NCBI GenBank assembly: GCA_027924585.1
Contig: BSBM01000825.1
Location: forward strand, 724,001 to 788,000
Reading direction: 5' to 3'
Source: Larix kaempferi
Taxonomy: Eukaryota; Streptophyta; Pinopsida; Pinales; Pinaceae
Length of the DNA stretch: 64,000 bases
Part shown: piece after piece, positions 41,622 to 54,289 of the stretch
Layout of the letters: every line of letters starts with the position of its first letter
Position numbering within the stretch: position 1 is the first letter of the stretch
Notes under the pieces: generated by a model
Told to the model about the DNA's origin: nothing
Databases searched by the model: none
Seen by the model: only the letters and a program-made list of their open reading frames with translations
Position numbers and translations under genes: made by a program

Positions 41622-42666
41622 ATGCATTGTGATTTTTCCAATGTACCTGGTTTTCCGATTCTTATGCCTAAAATAGATGAATGGGAACATTGTCTTCCGA
41701 ATTTCAAGGGAGAAAATTGGGAAGCCCCTACTGAACATTTATTGGATTTACATGAGTGCATGCATAAAATCGGCATTGTTCATGAATATGTTGTGATGAA
41801 GCGATTTAGATATTTTTTGGAGGGAGAAGCTCGCAAATGGTGCAGATCTCTCCATGCTGCTAACGGTTTATTCATTAAAAGATTTTCATGTTGTGTTTAA
41901 TTATTATTGCAAAGAGAGTTATTATGTTGATTCTCTTTATGAAGGGTATTGTGAGGAATTTGTTCTTTTATATTATCATCTCAATTCTAAAGAATCTGCC
42001 ATTTATAAAGATCAGGATGATTGTGATGAAAAGTTTACTGTTGCCAATTCTTGTGAAGACGAATTGCTTGTTAAAGATCACACTCATCCAGTTTTAGAAG
42101 AAGTAGGAATGACATGTGATTATAGTGATCATAATAAAACCTATGATTTTCAAGTTTTCCACCAACAATATAAGCAAGTAAGTGAGCCCATTTTAAATGA
42201 AGAGCTAGTGCCCGTATATAAGGAATACCAAGAAGACAAGGAGCATATTTCTGCATTAACACATTTAGTAGTTTTCGACATCAAACCTTTGTATGACAGT
42301 CAACGGTTTGATAAAAGAAGCAAAGAATTTGAAGGTAATGTCTTGGATCTTTCCTTTTCTTCATTACAATTTCAGAAAAAGGAGATTGATATCAGTTACG
42401 AAGCAGAAGAATCAAAGAGAATTCATCATCATCAGAATAACAACAGTTTAAGTGATTTGGAAAGAAATTTTTGTGAATATCATGATCCATTTGCAGTGTT
42501 CCTGGAATCATTTAGTGGGATCAATTTTTTAACTTTTATATGTCATGAGAATGGATTTAAAGTTCAAGATGAATTACTATTAGTTAGATTTGTGGAAATT
42601 GGAAGTGCAGCTCAGTTAATTAATCCATCCATTGCATGGTTGCATTGGAAATGGAGTTACACTTGA
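41622..42666 (+). pseudogene. gag-like ORF with one frameshift (element E)
   Basis: The first frame starts at ATG 41622 and carries a Gypsy-gag-like domain: IDEWEHCLPNFKGENWEAPT, EHLLDLHECMHKIG, VVMKRFRYFLEGEARKWCRS. It loses register near 41865. The second frame continues the same protein with SLKDFHVVFNYYCKESYY and DSLYEGYCEEFVLLYYHLN, then a long acidic region without zinc finger, and ends at 42666 (AWLHWKWSYT). Joined, the protein would be about 345 aa and broken by a single indel. Structural protein of the particle is the expected role. No enzyme domain is present. Confidence 0.75.
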
Positions 42667-42962
42667 CCAAGCAGAGTTTAGATGGTTACAATAGAGTTTA
42701 GATGGTTACAATAGGATTATGTATATAAATAAGCTCACATAGGAGCATTAATTTTTAGACATGATTTAGTAGATCAATAACAATGACTCCATAGCGCAAT
42801 GGAAACACTAGTTACAATCAATTTCAGTTTGCAAATTGCTTTTCAGCGTGTTAGAGTTCAATTGCAAAGTAGGGTTACAGATTGTAGGGATTACACGGAT
42901 TGGAACAGGTCCACTTGTTCTTGTCATCTCACAGGGAGTATGTCATCCCCAGTTGGACCCAG

Positions 42963-45050
42963 TGTTAGCACTCAAATTTGCATTGTCAAAGTTGGCTAAA
43001 TTCAAGCAGCACATGTCATTTTGAACCACAGGACTTTCTATGCAGAAACAAATTGGATAGAACCCTGATGTTAAGCATCGATATACTATTTCTCGGGATA
43101 TGTGCAGGTTTGGTGTTTTTACAAAATTATTGGGCCTTTAAGGTCATTCTCCAAATTTTCACAGGTCATAAGAACCCGAGACTAAGAGTCCGACCTTCTA
43201 TTAATCACCATTATTTTTTTAAGTTTTGTAAAAAATATTGGGGCTCTAATTATTGAGCCTAAACTCCCAAGCCATCATGCAAACTCTCACACCAAGTGCC
43301 TTACAACAAATTGATATATGGTGATTAAATTTGTGGAGAGTGGTTAATTACGTCAATTATAAGCAAGCGTCATAGTCATCACGAGTGCTCTAAGGGATAA
43401 TTTGACAAATGCATGAAGTATTTGATACGTTGGTGTATTTGTTGAATGTTACTAATCTATTTGCTCAAATTCTGCATGGAATGGACGCCTGGAGGGATTG
43501 ACTAATCCAGCACATCGATACGAGGGGTTGAGAGCAATATTTAAGTGATTGAGAACAATACCAAATGGAGGATGTTCGCTAAAAGCACATATACGAAAGC
43601 CAAGTAGGACTGCACGGGGCATCATTTTCCACCGTACTCAGTCTCGTCATCAATGGACTATCTCCTTCCCAGGTTTCCAGATTCTCAGGAATTATATATA
43701 ATTTAAATTGATTGATGATGGCGCTAGTGAATCATTTGGCAGCGGTACCTATTCCAATTCGATTTTCCAGCTCATTTTTATTAATTTATAGCAAATTATG
43801 GGAAATCAAAATACCTTTGTAAGATTGGAATTCTTTCTTTTGATGGGAGATGACATTCCTTTTGTGCTTCGTAAGACAAATATTACATTACACTCCCAAA
43901 TTCAACAATGTAACTAGTTACGTGCCCTATAGTGGCAATTATACAAAGATGGAAATGAAGATGGATTTGGATTCGATTGTTGGGAGGAATGTACTCATAT
44001 ACCATTTCTCACCATGGTTTTAATTTTGGTTCCATTGGTACCCTTCAAATTTTTTTGTTGATCTATGATTCTTCAAGCAATATTGAATAACGATGGCTAG
44101 CTGGAAAAGCACCTGGCAACTTCAGGATTCTAGAATAAAGTATACATATGGCATATCAAAAGGAGATAGTCACAACAGTTCCTGATTTGAAGGAGAAGAT
44201 TTAGTAGTTCAATATTTTAAATCGACAGTTACATATTCAATTCCACATTTCAGAGAAATTATCCAATATACTCAAAAAGCAGTTAAAGGATTTGGAGGTG
44301 GCAGAGCATTTCGAGCATTAAATATAACAGTTCTATGATTTCCTGCAGTCAATTCAAGATTGTTTCCATTTTTAGCTTGTTGTTAGAATCTTATCCTAGA
44401 AACTAGTAATAGTTAGAGGATTGTAATGGGTATAAATTGAATAATTTTGAATGAAAAAAGGGTTCTGTTCTTCCTTCGGGAAATAGAGAGGGTTCGAATG
44501 GACAGTGGTTATACTATGTACATACTGAAGTTTCATTAATCAAGCTATATTTTGCAGTGTTCTGTTCTCATGACTCATACTCTAGTTAATCTCTGATGTA
44601 TGCTATGTTTCTTATTATTTCAGTCAACTTCTCTTTTATATGCAATTACTTTGCTCTACATCGTTTAGTTCAGACTCTGCAGATCAAATTTTCCATATCA
44701 CTAATATTGTAGGTTTCCTATGGAAGATGTCCTTTTGCATTTAAAATATTTATAATGCTTTGACATAGTCTCTAGCTTTCACTACTGAAATGATTGGATG
44801 GGTTGTATGAAATTATGTGTATATATTAGTTACTATTCTCCGCATCCCTGATTAGCATGTTTTTATCATTAACAAAGTATCCTTTGAAGAATTGGAATGT
44901 TGCACTATTACATAGCTTGACCATCACCTTTATCCATTATCCTACACTAGACCTATTTGACCTACCCTTCATAACCAAATCCCAAATCTTGATCCTACGA
45001 TGTGCTAGGCTTGTTTCTCCAACAGTCAAGAACAACATCTAGCTCTAACA
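42963..45050 (+). repeat. 3' LTR of element E
   Basis: A 2088-bp LTR matching 39311-41414, ending CTCTAACA. No purine-rich PPT is obvious directly before it (GTTGGACCCAG), which is unusual. Confidence 0.88.
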
Positions 45051-46010
45051 CAGTCTAAGGAGGAAGCATATGAAGAAGCAAAGGAGGAACTTAATAGGTT
45101 GCAAGATGAGTCCAATACTATGCACCTCACACATGATGATTATAAAAATCCATCCCCACAATGAGGCCGATTTCTATCAAGAATGTGATTAAGGATTTGA
45201 TCAGTCATTTGCTGAGTAATATTTTTTTGCAGATACCCTAGAGGAAGAACTCCAAAGGAAATATGACCTCACGCCCATACCCCCTCTAGCCAACCAACTT
45301 GCTAACCATCCATACAAAAAGTCTCCTACAAAACAAATCATGGATAAAGTTGCACATGCTTCTCCTTTTGTCAAGGTCAATAACCCATCAAAGGAAAAAT
45401 CCAAAGAGGCCAAAAAACCTCTGATTCCTAGAGAGTTTGATAAAGCCTTGATAAGAAAATTTGATAAAGATTCTAACTATGCTAAAAAGAATGCTACATC
45501 CTTCAGCTTAGAGCATGAGTTGGGTAAACTTAAAATACATGTCCCTTGACTGAGTTAGCCAAAAACCCTATGTATTAGAAATAGATTGACAGATTGTTTT
45601 ATAATTATGAGCTGTCATATCAACAATATGCCATAAATTTGATTGATGAATCCCCTGATGTCCAATGTGGCCCCCATGTGAATGAAAAAGAAGAACCTAC
45701 AACTCCTTTTTATGTCACTCTCAGTATTCATGATAAGTTTCTACACAACTGTATGTTGGACTCCGGGGATTCACACAACTTGATGCCGAAGATCATTATG
45801 GAACATCTTGGCCTAGAGACTACTAGACCCTATCATGATCTCTACATCTTTGACTCTAGAAAGGTGAAATTCATTGGGATGATAAAGGATCTTGTGGTTA
45901 CATTGGCACACTTAACAACCAAAATCATTATGATGGACGTGGTAGTGGCTGATGTACCTACAAAGTATGTAATTTTATTGTCCAGGAGCTAGGCTAAGAA
46001 GTTGGGAGGA
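45051..46010 (+). pseudogene. Gypsy protease region, decayed (Gypsy-F)
   Basis: The frame begins QSKEEAYEEAKEELNRLQDE, goes through several stops and linker pieces (FVKVNNPSKEKSKEAKKPLI, ATSFSLEHELGKLKIHVP) and reaches a retropepsin-like domain at 45594-45992. Its features are PFYVTLSIHDKFLHNCM, the active-site block MLDSGDSHNLMPKIIMEHLG, and DVVVADVPTKYVILLSRS. In plant Gypsy polyproteins this domain processes Gag-Pol. No reverse transcriptase follows. Confidence 0.75.
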
Positions 46011-46234
46011 ACCATGCAAATGGACATGAAGTATGCTACAGTACCTATGTTTGCAGAAGGAACCAAAAGGCTATAATGAGAAACAAAGTTTGCATATGCC
46101 ATAAATGATGAAAGTAGTCCCAAGAATTATCCTATGTATGTTATTGATTAAGAAATGGGATACTGCATCCTTTCTGTGAATGAAGCCTTTGAAGATGTAT
46201 ATTTTAACTCTTAGACACCTACAATTGTTGAAGA

Positions 46235-46715
46235 CCAAACATACAGGTTTGGAACTTATATTTTGATGGTGCCTGAGCGAAAAATGAATCAGGAGCATGT
46301 GTACTACTAGTTCCCCTTATATTTAAAATATGACTCTGTCTTATAAATTGGATTTTTATGTACTATTGATAACGTTGCTGAATATGAAGCTCTCATTCTA
46401 GGTTTGCAAGCAGCTAAAAATCTGAAAGTTACCAAATTGGATATCTTTGGAGACTCAGAGATGGTCATAAACCAAATTAGAGGTGCTTATCAGACTAAGC
46501 ATCCAAGGATTAGGGAATACATAAATCTTGTGTGGGATATCATAGAAATTTGTTTTAATGCATTCAACATAACGTTTGTTCCTAGAGATCTAAATCAACA
46601 ACCTGATTCCTTAGCTTTAGCAGCAAGCATGTTTAAATCACTAAAGAATTCGATGCTGAAATATGAAGTTGAGATGTGGTATCGTCCCTCTATGCCTGAT
46701 AATGTCAAGCACTAG
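46235..46715 (+). pseudogene. Gypsy RNase H (Tat-type), decayed (Gypsy-F)
   Basis: A broken first part reads YFDGA then AKNESGACVLLV across a stop (about 46258-46310). After a frameshift the frame runs NVAEYEALILGLQAAKNLKV, DIFGDSEMVINQIRGAYQ, and FVPRDLNQQPDSLALAASMF. This has the D-E-D-D RNase H plan of the extra RNase H found in Tat-lineage Gypsy elements. It lies only about 230 bases after the end of the protease frame, so the whole reverse transcriptase has been deleted. Confidence 0.78.
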
Positions 46716-47575
46716 AAATTTTTAGAGGAATACCTACAGATTAAGAGATTTATGGAACTAGTTGATGAGTTTTCAGTCACTAGCATAGATCCTGGTGATG
46801 AAGAAGAAATTGAAAGCTCAACCCAGACAGATCATGCACCTACTCTAGAGATGGTACATAAAATTGTTGGTCACATGATCTCGGATGACCGAAGGATCGA
46901 GTGACAACATTAATTTAATGTGAGGGTGCAAAATGCCATCATGCTTTTCATTTATTCATTATTACATAATAATGTTGCAAAATCATAACTTAATTCTTAA
47001 TTCATGACTTAAAAATGTAAACAAGTTTAATGCAACAATTATGACAATATTAAAATCAAAGCATGAAAAAGATGACAAACCAAGCTTGATAACAGAGTTC
47101 GTCCAATATGGACTACGTCTCCGAGCCCGCTCTCTAATGAAGACCGATCTTATTATGTGGCCAAAATGCTGGATACCCCAAAACAAAATCTTTTGCGATA
47201 TACAATAAGTCCTTGGAAATGTTTCCAAAGAAGCTTCAATGATCTCCCTCAAGAGCTCTTCAACTCTACAAAACTCCAAGAAGATTTAAACTTCACACAA
47301 TTTCCACCAAGAATTCCCACCAAGAATTTTTCTCCAAAAAGACCCCTCCAAGATTCTCCTCCTACATGGAAAAACAACCTTGGTTTAAATACCCAAGTGT
47401 TCATAAATCCCACTCCAAATACAATATATTTTGGGTACCAAAAGATATGGTCAATTAACCATATAATACATCGTGAAGTTCATAGGGATCAAATCCATGG
47501 TGGTGCGCCCATATTGGGGATTAAAATATGATTTGCAAATTAAAAATGAAATATGAGGATATGCATCAACAATTG
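46716..47575. other. unassigned end of Gypsy-F and flank
   Basis: Fading coding traces continue to about 46900 (FMELVDEFSVTSIDPGDEEE). An uninterrupted frame at 47157-47531 has no recognisable domain or codon pattern and is not called a gene. Confidence 0.4.
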
Positions 47576-47660
47576 GGGGATGTAGCCTATTGGTAACATG
47601 TTGATTTGTTGAGCAGGAGACCGGGGTTTGTCACATCTATTCTACGTGATTTTTTTTTTT
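47576..47660 (+). repeat. tRNA-derived SINE head or pseudo-tRNA
   Basis: GGGGGATGTAGCCTATTGGT opens a tRNA-like segment. TAGCCTATTGGTAA fits a pol III A box at 47583-47596. GGGTTTGTCAC about 40 bases later fits a decayed B box (GGTTCGANNC with CG changed to TG). A run of eleven T follows at 47650-47660, as in pol III terminators and SINE tails. No intact cloverleaf is evident, so it is not a working tRNA gene. Confidence 0.45.
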
Positions 47661-50600
47661 GAAACTTACCCAAATGCACAAATGTAGAAATTAACCTACT
47701 ACTGGACATCACAACTTATTTATCGATAATCTAAGAGTATGTATAATAAATGTCATTAACATGTTAATAATATTTCTGTCGCTTTCTAAAACCATAGTCA
47801 ACAATGACCGCATGACTGCATGTCACTGTGTTAGCCATCAGTGTAATAGTCCACTGGAATTAAGATGGTAGTATTCTGCATAGTTGCGACACTAAGTGAC
47901 TTATCTCAGCATAATTAATGTTACAGTTAATAATCATAATAACACCAATAAAAATCTATTAATTATTGATGACAACTCTTTGGAGTATTAATGTGGATGC
48001 CATTAATGTCGGTATGGTTACATGTCGTGCCAAGGTATCAACCTCCAGCTTAACATTAATATGCCATAGTCCTTTATAATTTAACTATGCACATGAAGCA
48101 TAACTGATAATGCTAATACAAATGAAAGTATCAATTTATTACCACAAGCATTATATATATATATATATATACATTATCTCTCTCTCTCTATATATATTAG
48201 TATCCTAATATATATATACATAGTTACATCTCAAAGTATTTGTCACTATATATTGTTATCCTATTAACTATTTTATTCGAACTAATGCAATGTAAGATGG
48301 ACTTTGATATATTACAATATATACACATATATTATAACATAATATATATGTGTTACCATTGGTAGTCCTAACGCTAACCAACTATCATAAACCAACCTTA
48401 ATACAAAGCAAGCCATTGAATGGACTTAGATCCTCAACGAATAAATCGATGTGACCACATATGAAGCGATGTTTATTAAAATGTGACATAAGACAAAGGA
48501 GCTTATGGTTGACTCGCATGGCTTGGCCAATGCCTCGTTGGACCAAGGCACATGCGATACCCATGTTGCTTGCCACATAGACCAACCACCGTCCCCATAC
48601 CTTAGGCGCTCGCGGTGATAACATAAGCCATTGTATGATGTGGAATTCGTAATGAATCTGAGTATTAACGTTAAGGTTTGCGTAGCTTATCATGTAACGA
48701 TGTGATGACTGTATCTAACATCACCTTGCCACGCAGACAATGATTGATTCAAACCAAGTTTTAAACCCTATGCTTCTTACATGGCAAGTAACAAGCTCCA
48801 CTCGGCATTGACGTGGTTCAGCATTAAATTCCATGGAACAACCTTCCTTCGTGCTCCAGCTTAGCTAGGTTGGCTATTCACACAAACTACCATCTATTGA
48901 GGTTGACGCATTAAATTTTGACTGCAGAATGACATAAGTGATGGGGGCATTCATGGTCGTCGATCATGATCCGAGTAACTCGCTTGGGAGTTGTGATGGC
49001 CTGTCTATCATCGATATCCATTGTGGCTGTTGGCATCAATCTAAGGTGTACTCTGCAACTTAAATGAACTTGGGACCGATTTTAGCGGTCTCAAACCTTC
49101 TTTCCTGTAAGGTAGTGATACACCCAACCTACCGTGTATCGTAGTGCTCATTTGGACGTCGATGAGCTCCTGTGAGCTGTCCTACTTTGGGAATCACGAT
49201 TTCTCTAGACTTAGGGAGGAAATAATCACAAGCATACCACCACTCAGCGTGAGGTGGCTCGCAGCGTTGTTACTGAGTTACAAAGTTTGAAGGTAAGAGC
49301 GGTTCGTCCTTCAGCACGTAGTAACAAGTTGATGCTTCACTGTTACATTGGTAAGATTATTAATGGTTCACAGTATTTAACTTGTAGTATTGTGTGTGTA
49401 CAGGGTGGCGTGGTTCCAGCTTGGCCTCGTGTTGGTTCCCCTTGCTGGTAGGTGGTTGCGTTATCACTACCTTCGTTAGAATATTTCATTTTTACGCAAA
49501 GATTTTTTACCAAAGTTCTAACTGCTTGCTGCGTTGGTGTAATCTCCACGCATGAGAGTCAGGACCGTGGCTCACTGGGTCGCTCTACCCTGTCTTCTCG
49601 GCAAGGGACGGATAGCTACTTCGCTACGTGTCTAGGTAACCCTACATCCCTGGTCCATTCGGGTGCAACTGCTCGATGGTTGGATGGGTTACTTAAAACT
49701 CAGGTTCTCCTTTGGCTCATGCTGCAAATGGGCCTTCGGCCATCCTTGCTTATTGCATGTGACTTGCGTTTAGTGAAAGAAAGGCTTAACCCAGCCTGTA
49801 AGTGGAAGTCATGTTTGTCTTTTGATTTGTAAAGTGAATAGATTTTCATCGAACTCAAACCCTGGTGGCTTATGCACGCTGGGTGTTGCTACGTCTTACT
49901 AGCTCGTTTCGGGCTCGGCCTGGGAAGAGAAAAACAATGTTTAAGGGAGAGCTTCACTCTCAGGACTGCACTAATTCATTTTGTAAATAATGAATGCATT
50001 ATAATAGTGAATGTTTCGGCCTTAGCTGGTTTACACTGCTCATACGAAACTGTGATGTCAAGGCCGGAAGCTCTCGGCCTCTGTCTCTTTCTAAATTATC
50101 AATGAAACAATGTTGTTTTTGGTTACTCCATGTGTGGATTATTACTTGTATCGATTGTCCATGATGTCCATGCCCGAAATCAATGGGCTTTCCATACTTT
50201 AGCATCGTACATTTCATGTTTAATTCATTGTTGATATGATTAAAGCTTTCCATGACTTACCATTCATTTCGTCATACTGGATTTTTACTGCACGCATTAG
50301 CTAGTAGAGAATGAAGGAATGTTACAGCGTTTAAATGATCTTCATGTTCTGGTTTCCTTCATGCTTGAGCCTATATATATATATATATACACACACACTG
50401 TTTTGATTTCAATGATTACGGCATTCGCATTATTTTAACTTAGATGTATTCGATACATCACTGTGTATTGGTATTTAAATGAAAATATGCAGTCTGTAAA
50501 CTATTTTTGTGGGTCAAATGTGCTCTGTGTGGAAAGTCGTGGTCATGCATATGCTATTAAACTTGGATGTAAAATGTGCATACACATATGGCTTATTTTA

Positions 50601-50768
50601 ATAGTTACAGATAGGTTTGAAACCCTTGTTTGCGCCGAAGCAATAACTCTGTAATTTCAGTATGTGTTAATGTGGACTCAATTCTTTAACCCCGAATCGA
50701 TCCAGGGATGCTCTCTGCGTCTTAACTTGACCCGTGTAGGGTATTAGGGTTTATAATTAATTTTGGGT
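47661..50768. other. unassigned region with two microsatellites
   Basis: It holds (AT)n plus (CT)n at 48151-48188 and (AT)n(AC)n at 50371-50398. The section at about 48700-50100 is less AT-rich than its surroundings and has several short frames (for example 49254-49451 and 49452-49832) without recognisable domains. It could be part of a long LTR or a decayed gene. I see no evidence to decide. Confidence 0.4.
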
Positions 50769-50797
50769 TGACATGTAAACCCCAGGTTTACATGTCA
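50769..50797. repeat. perfect 13-bp hairpin
   Basis: TGACATGTAAACC (50769-50781), loop CCA, then GGTTTACATGTCA (50785-50797). The arms are perfectly complementary. It lies near where the left end of the Gypsy-H LTR might be expected. Confidence 0.85.
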
Positions 50798-50799
50798 GC

Positions 50800-52260
50800 C
50801 TAATTTGCACAATCACATATGTGTATACCCAGTTCTGTCCATGGGATAGGAATAAGGCATTTTGCATAAAATGGTCATACAATCAACCCTAGGTTAGCAA
50901 TTTAAACCATATCCATTTCAATGGTGCCCCTCTCAAGCCTACCATCCAGGGAAAATTTTAAGAACCCCCCCTAAATTTCTATGTATAATAATTGGGCTAA
51001 TCCTCATAATACATAGGAAAATATGAAGGCTATTTTATCAATTAAATAATACATATATATAATTTTTTGGTGAATGTCACACCAAATTATATAATTGTGT
51101 AAAACCTCAACGAATCTTTTATTGAATTATAAAATCTTGTAAAAACTTGGTGAATCTTTCACTAAATTATAAAATCTTGTAAAGTCTTGGCGAATCTTTT
51201 ATTAAATTATATAACATTATGAAGACTTGGCGAAATTTTCAATAATGCATAAACCACATATAATAATAAAACAACATATTCATTAAACTATAATATCCTA
51301 GAGAAAGATCCATTATCCAGTACTTGTTGAATTAAGATAATTTTTATTTGATTTCTTGCCTATTCACATAGGATTGCTTCAATCAATTCCATTATGATAC
51401 AATTACATCAAACTAGGTTTGGCTAAAATCCATGTTTTTCCATTCTCTTAAGTAACCAAAAGATCAACCTACCAATTGTTATTGCAATCACATAAAATAC
51501 CATCAATAGAGTACTGTGAAGTGTCAAACCCTTTGACCAATTCATATGCATCTAAACCCTCAAACCCTAGTCATTAAGCTAAAGAAGGGTGATAAAATTA
51601 AGAAAAATCCACATGGAATCCCAAAGAAGGGAGTAGAAACTAGAAAGAACAAGAGTTGCACGCAGCTTGGTCACTCTATAAGACTCACAAAATTCATATA
51701 AATCTATAATAAGACAAAGAACCAACATGCAATGAAACCATATACCAACAGTGGATCTGATAATCTGTAAACTCATATAAATCCCAGTAACAAACAAACA
51801 ATTAACATGCATAGAATATTTGACAAAAGAAAGTGGATCTAATCAATAATAACATAAATTATACTATGAAAATTAAGGAGCCATACCTGATTTAAGATGA
51901 CCTAGTAGCTACCATTACCTTGACAGATCCAATGTGTGCAACTAAAGGTGGGGGGATGACTCTCCACCCAACCAACCCCCATCCAATGGCTGAGGCCCTC
52001 GAGACCCCAACAATTAACCCTATGCCAGTGCTATCTTGCTTTCCTCTCCTCTAGAGCTCCTCTTCCAAAATCCAAAAGACAAAAAAAACGACCCCCTTCT
52101 CTTCTCCTCCTCTTGCTTTTATCTCCCTTTTCTCCCTTTTTCTTAATTTCTTTTAATGCATTTGGTTTTCTTTTATTTTTCTTTCATACTCCCCTTTCTT
52201 TTATTAATTTACATTTTCTTATAAATATTTCACAAATGTGCATATATGAGGGTTGTTACA
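50800..52260 (-). repeat. probable 3' LTR of Gypsy-H (left end uncertain)
   Basis: On the minus strand TGTAACAACCCTCATATATG starts at 52260, a typical plant Gypsy LTR opening. It is preceded on that strand by GAAGGGGGGAAGTA, the PPT (52261-52275). Sequence just upstream resembles the common end of Gypsy pol units (a run of codons giving F-L-E/K-G-G). The LTR extends left, but its far end cannot be fixed without a second copy. Confidence 0.5.
51055..51245. repeat. degenerate tandem repeat, about 50-bp unit
   Basis: Four units of the pattern TTGGYGAATCTTTTATTAAA, then TTATAAAATCTTGTAAARACT. It probably lies inside the LTR of Gypsy-H. Confidence 0.75.
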
Positions 52261-54284
52261 TACTTCCCCCCTTCAAGAAACTTCATCCAGAAGTTATAAT
52301 CTTCAAACAATAAATACAATACTTATTCAATCAATCAATCAAGTAAATACTAGAATATAATAACTAGTACTATTGTGAAGTTAAGATATTTATATGTGTG
52401 GCCACCACATATAAGTCCCCAAACCACACTAACACAATCAAACGCCCTAAGTTACAACATGCTCTTAAGTAATTCCCTATGAGTCTAGTATGCAACCATA
52501 ACAACAATTATGCATCATACATACACAAGCATTAGATAATTAATTTAATAATTAATAGCCGTGTATTGTTTACTTCCTCTTTCCTTACTCACCCTCTCGC
52601 TGAGAATCATACCATCCGATCAACCTCCATAAACCTCCCCTCCAACTCCAAATGGTCCCGCTCACCATGGCACGGGCCCTCTACTGTAACCTATCCACGG
52701 ATCATAGAGTAGGCATTAGAAGTTCCCTAGGAAGTTACCGTGACATTGCCACCTTCCCAACTTCTGGTAATAATACGGCCTCATCGGATTCTAACTAGAA
52801 TCTAGGCCTCATCGGTACTAGCCAGCATCTAGTTCCCAGTACCCCGATCCTGATATCATGATCATTATACCCCATGCATCTCAAAAGGCTAGCCTAAACA
52901 TCCTCAACAACACCCTCAAGGCACTAGCCCTAGGCATCAGAAGTCCTTCTACATAAACCCCCCTCCCGGTGAGTATGTCTCCAACTGTGGAATCTCGTCA
53001 CCTCAGAAGTTCTTCGGGAAGTATCTGTGGCATTGCCATCTTCCCAACTTCTGGTACTAAAGTCAAGAACTGCTATCATATAGCTAATTGTTGGGCTTGT
53101 CCCCCAGCCCATAATTTATTTTTAGTAGCCATTCTCATTCGTGGTTATGGGCTCCCATGAAATCATATAATACTTAGCCTCATCAGGCTATTTGAGTTGA
53201 TCACCTGGAACAAATCACACTTGCCATAATGAATAATCATTAGTAACCATTTCTCAATATAATAATATATCATGGATCAGCCTTGAATCATGTGCTAACA
53301 AGAATGTCTAGTCACCAATTCATATTGCATTACATTGCATCATAAGCCATTGGCACGATAAGTCATGCCAAGTTTAACATCTAATACATTTAGGTGCTCT
53401 GTGCTACCATTATAACATAACTGATCATGATACTTTCATAATTTCACTAAGAATCTCATTAATATGCCATGATAAGCTACCATATTTCAACATTAGTACT
53501 ATCAACATGGAGTAACAACTCACATAATCCATCATTATATCAAATATGCATTCTAAGTGGAGCAATAAGGGTTAGCATGAAACGATAAAATGTCATACCA
53601 AATATCTGATATAATCTCTTATTCCTCACTAATACATGACTGAGCTATAAAAATACCATATTAAACCACAACATGATTTTATACCATCTATTTGCCAAGT
53701 GTCATTTATCTCTAGATGTCGTGATAAAGCTATTAAAATGCTAAATTAATATCATCACAAAATAATACCATTTTATGTTCCATACGCCATATTATCTTAT
53801 AAAGCACCATAACGTCATGAAGAAACATCGAAAAGTATCACATGCATAACCTAATAACCATATGTCTTAGGTGGAATGGAGCCATATGCTAATAAACACA
53901 TCTCATGATCATCAACTTAAAAACATATCATATATAGAACAAGATATAAATATCAAGAACACTCCTCTCACGATTAACCAATTCATTGCATGGCATATAT
54001 AGGTACCTTAATATTTCTTGAATATATAGGAATGCGTACCTAAATATCACATATAGGAGGCATTCATACACTCGACCAATATATAGATTAAGCTCATATT
54101 ATATTCATTTAATCAATTTTCTTCTTGTTTCTCATCAAGTGATATTGTCCATCTACTAATCATGTATTATGATTGTAATTCCTCATCTTATAAGAAAATG
54201 AGTATTTTGTGGAGTAGGTACAGTTAACTTGGCTATTAGGTGCTAGTGTATTTTTGTATATCTTCATCACCTAAGTAATATGTT
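52261..54284 (-). other. Gypsy-H internal noncoding sequence
   Basis: Between the PPT and the Copia-C insertion I find no protein motif. A 55-base phrase ending CTTCCCAACTTCTGG occurs twice (about 52730-52785 and 53005-53055). A small inverted repeat AGCCCATAA/TTATGGGCT lies at about 53105-53151. Confidence 0.4.
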
Positions 54285-54289
54285 AAAAT

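Larger units (their letters stand above)
39311..45050 (+). mobile_element. gag-only LTR element with 2.1-kb LTRs (element E, TR-GAG-like)
   Basis: Two long direct repeats, 39311-41414 and 42963-45050, start TGTTAGCACTCAAATTTGC and end CTAACA. The left copy's ends, TGTTAGC and GCTAACA, are perfectly complementary. The 1.55-kb interior has a PBS and one gag-like reading frame but no protease, polymerase or integrase. Non-autonomous Gypsy elements with only a gag ORF (TR-GAG) have this plan. The flanking pentamers CTACC and CAGTC do not match, so a target duplication is not supported. It sits between the gag and protease remnants of Gypsy-F. Confidence 0.85.

Noticed and set aside
39306-45055. 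Target-site duplication for element E
   Set aside because: CTACC and CAGTC agree at only two of five positions.
47157-47531. 124-aa frame as a gene
   Set aside because: No recognisable domain, AT-rich composition like its surroundings, and no homologous copy in the window.
47576-47660. Functional tRNA gene
   Set aside because: Only the A and B boxes are tRNA-like. I could not form acceptor and anticodon stems or place an anticodon.
49254-49832. Two adjacent frames as a two-exon gene
   Set aside because: No domain, and I could not support a splice junction between them.
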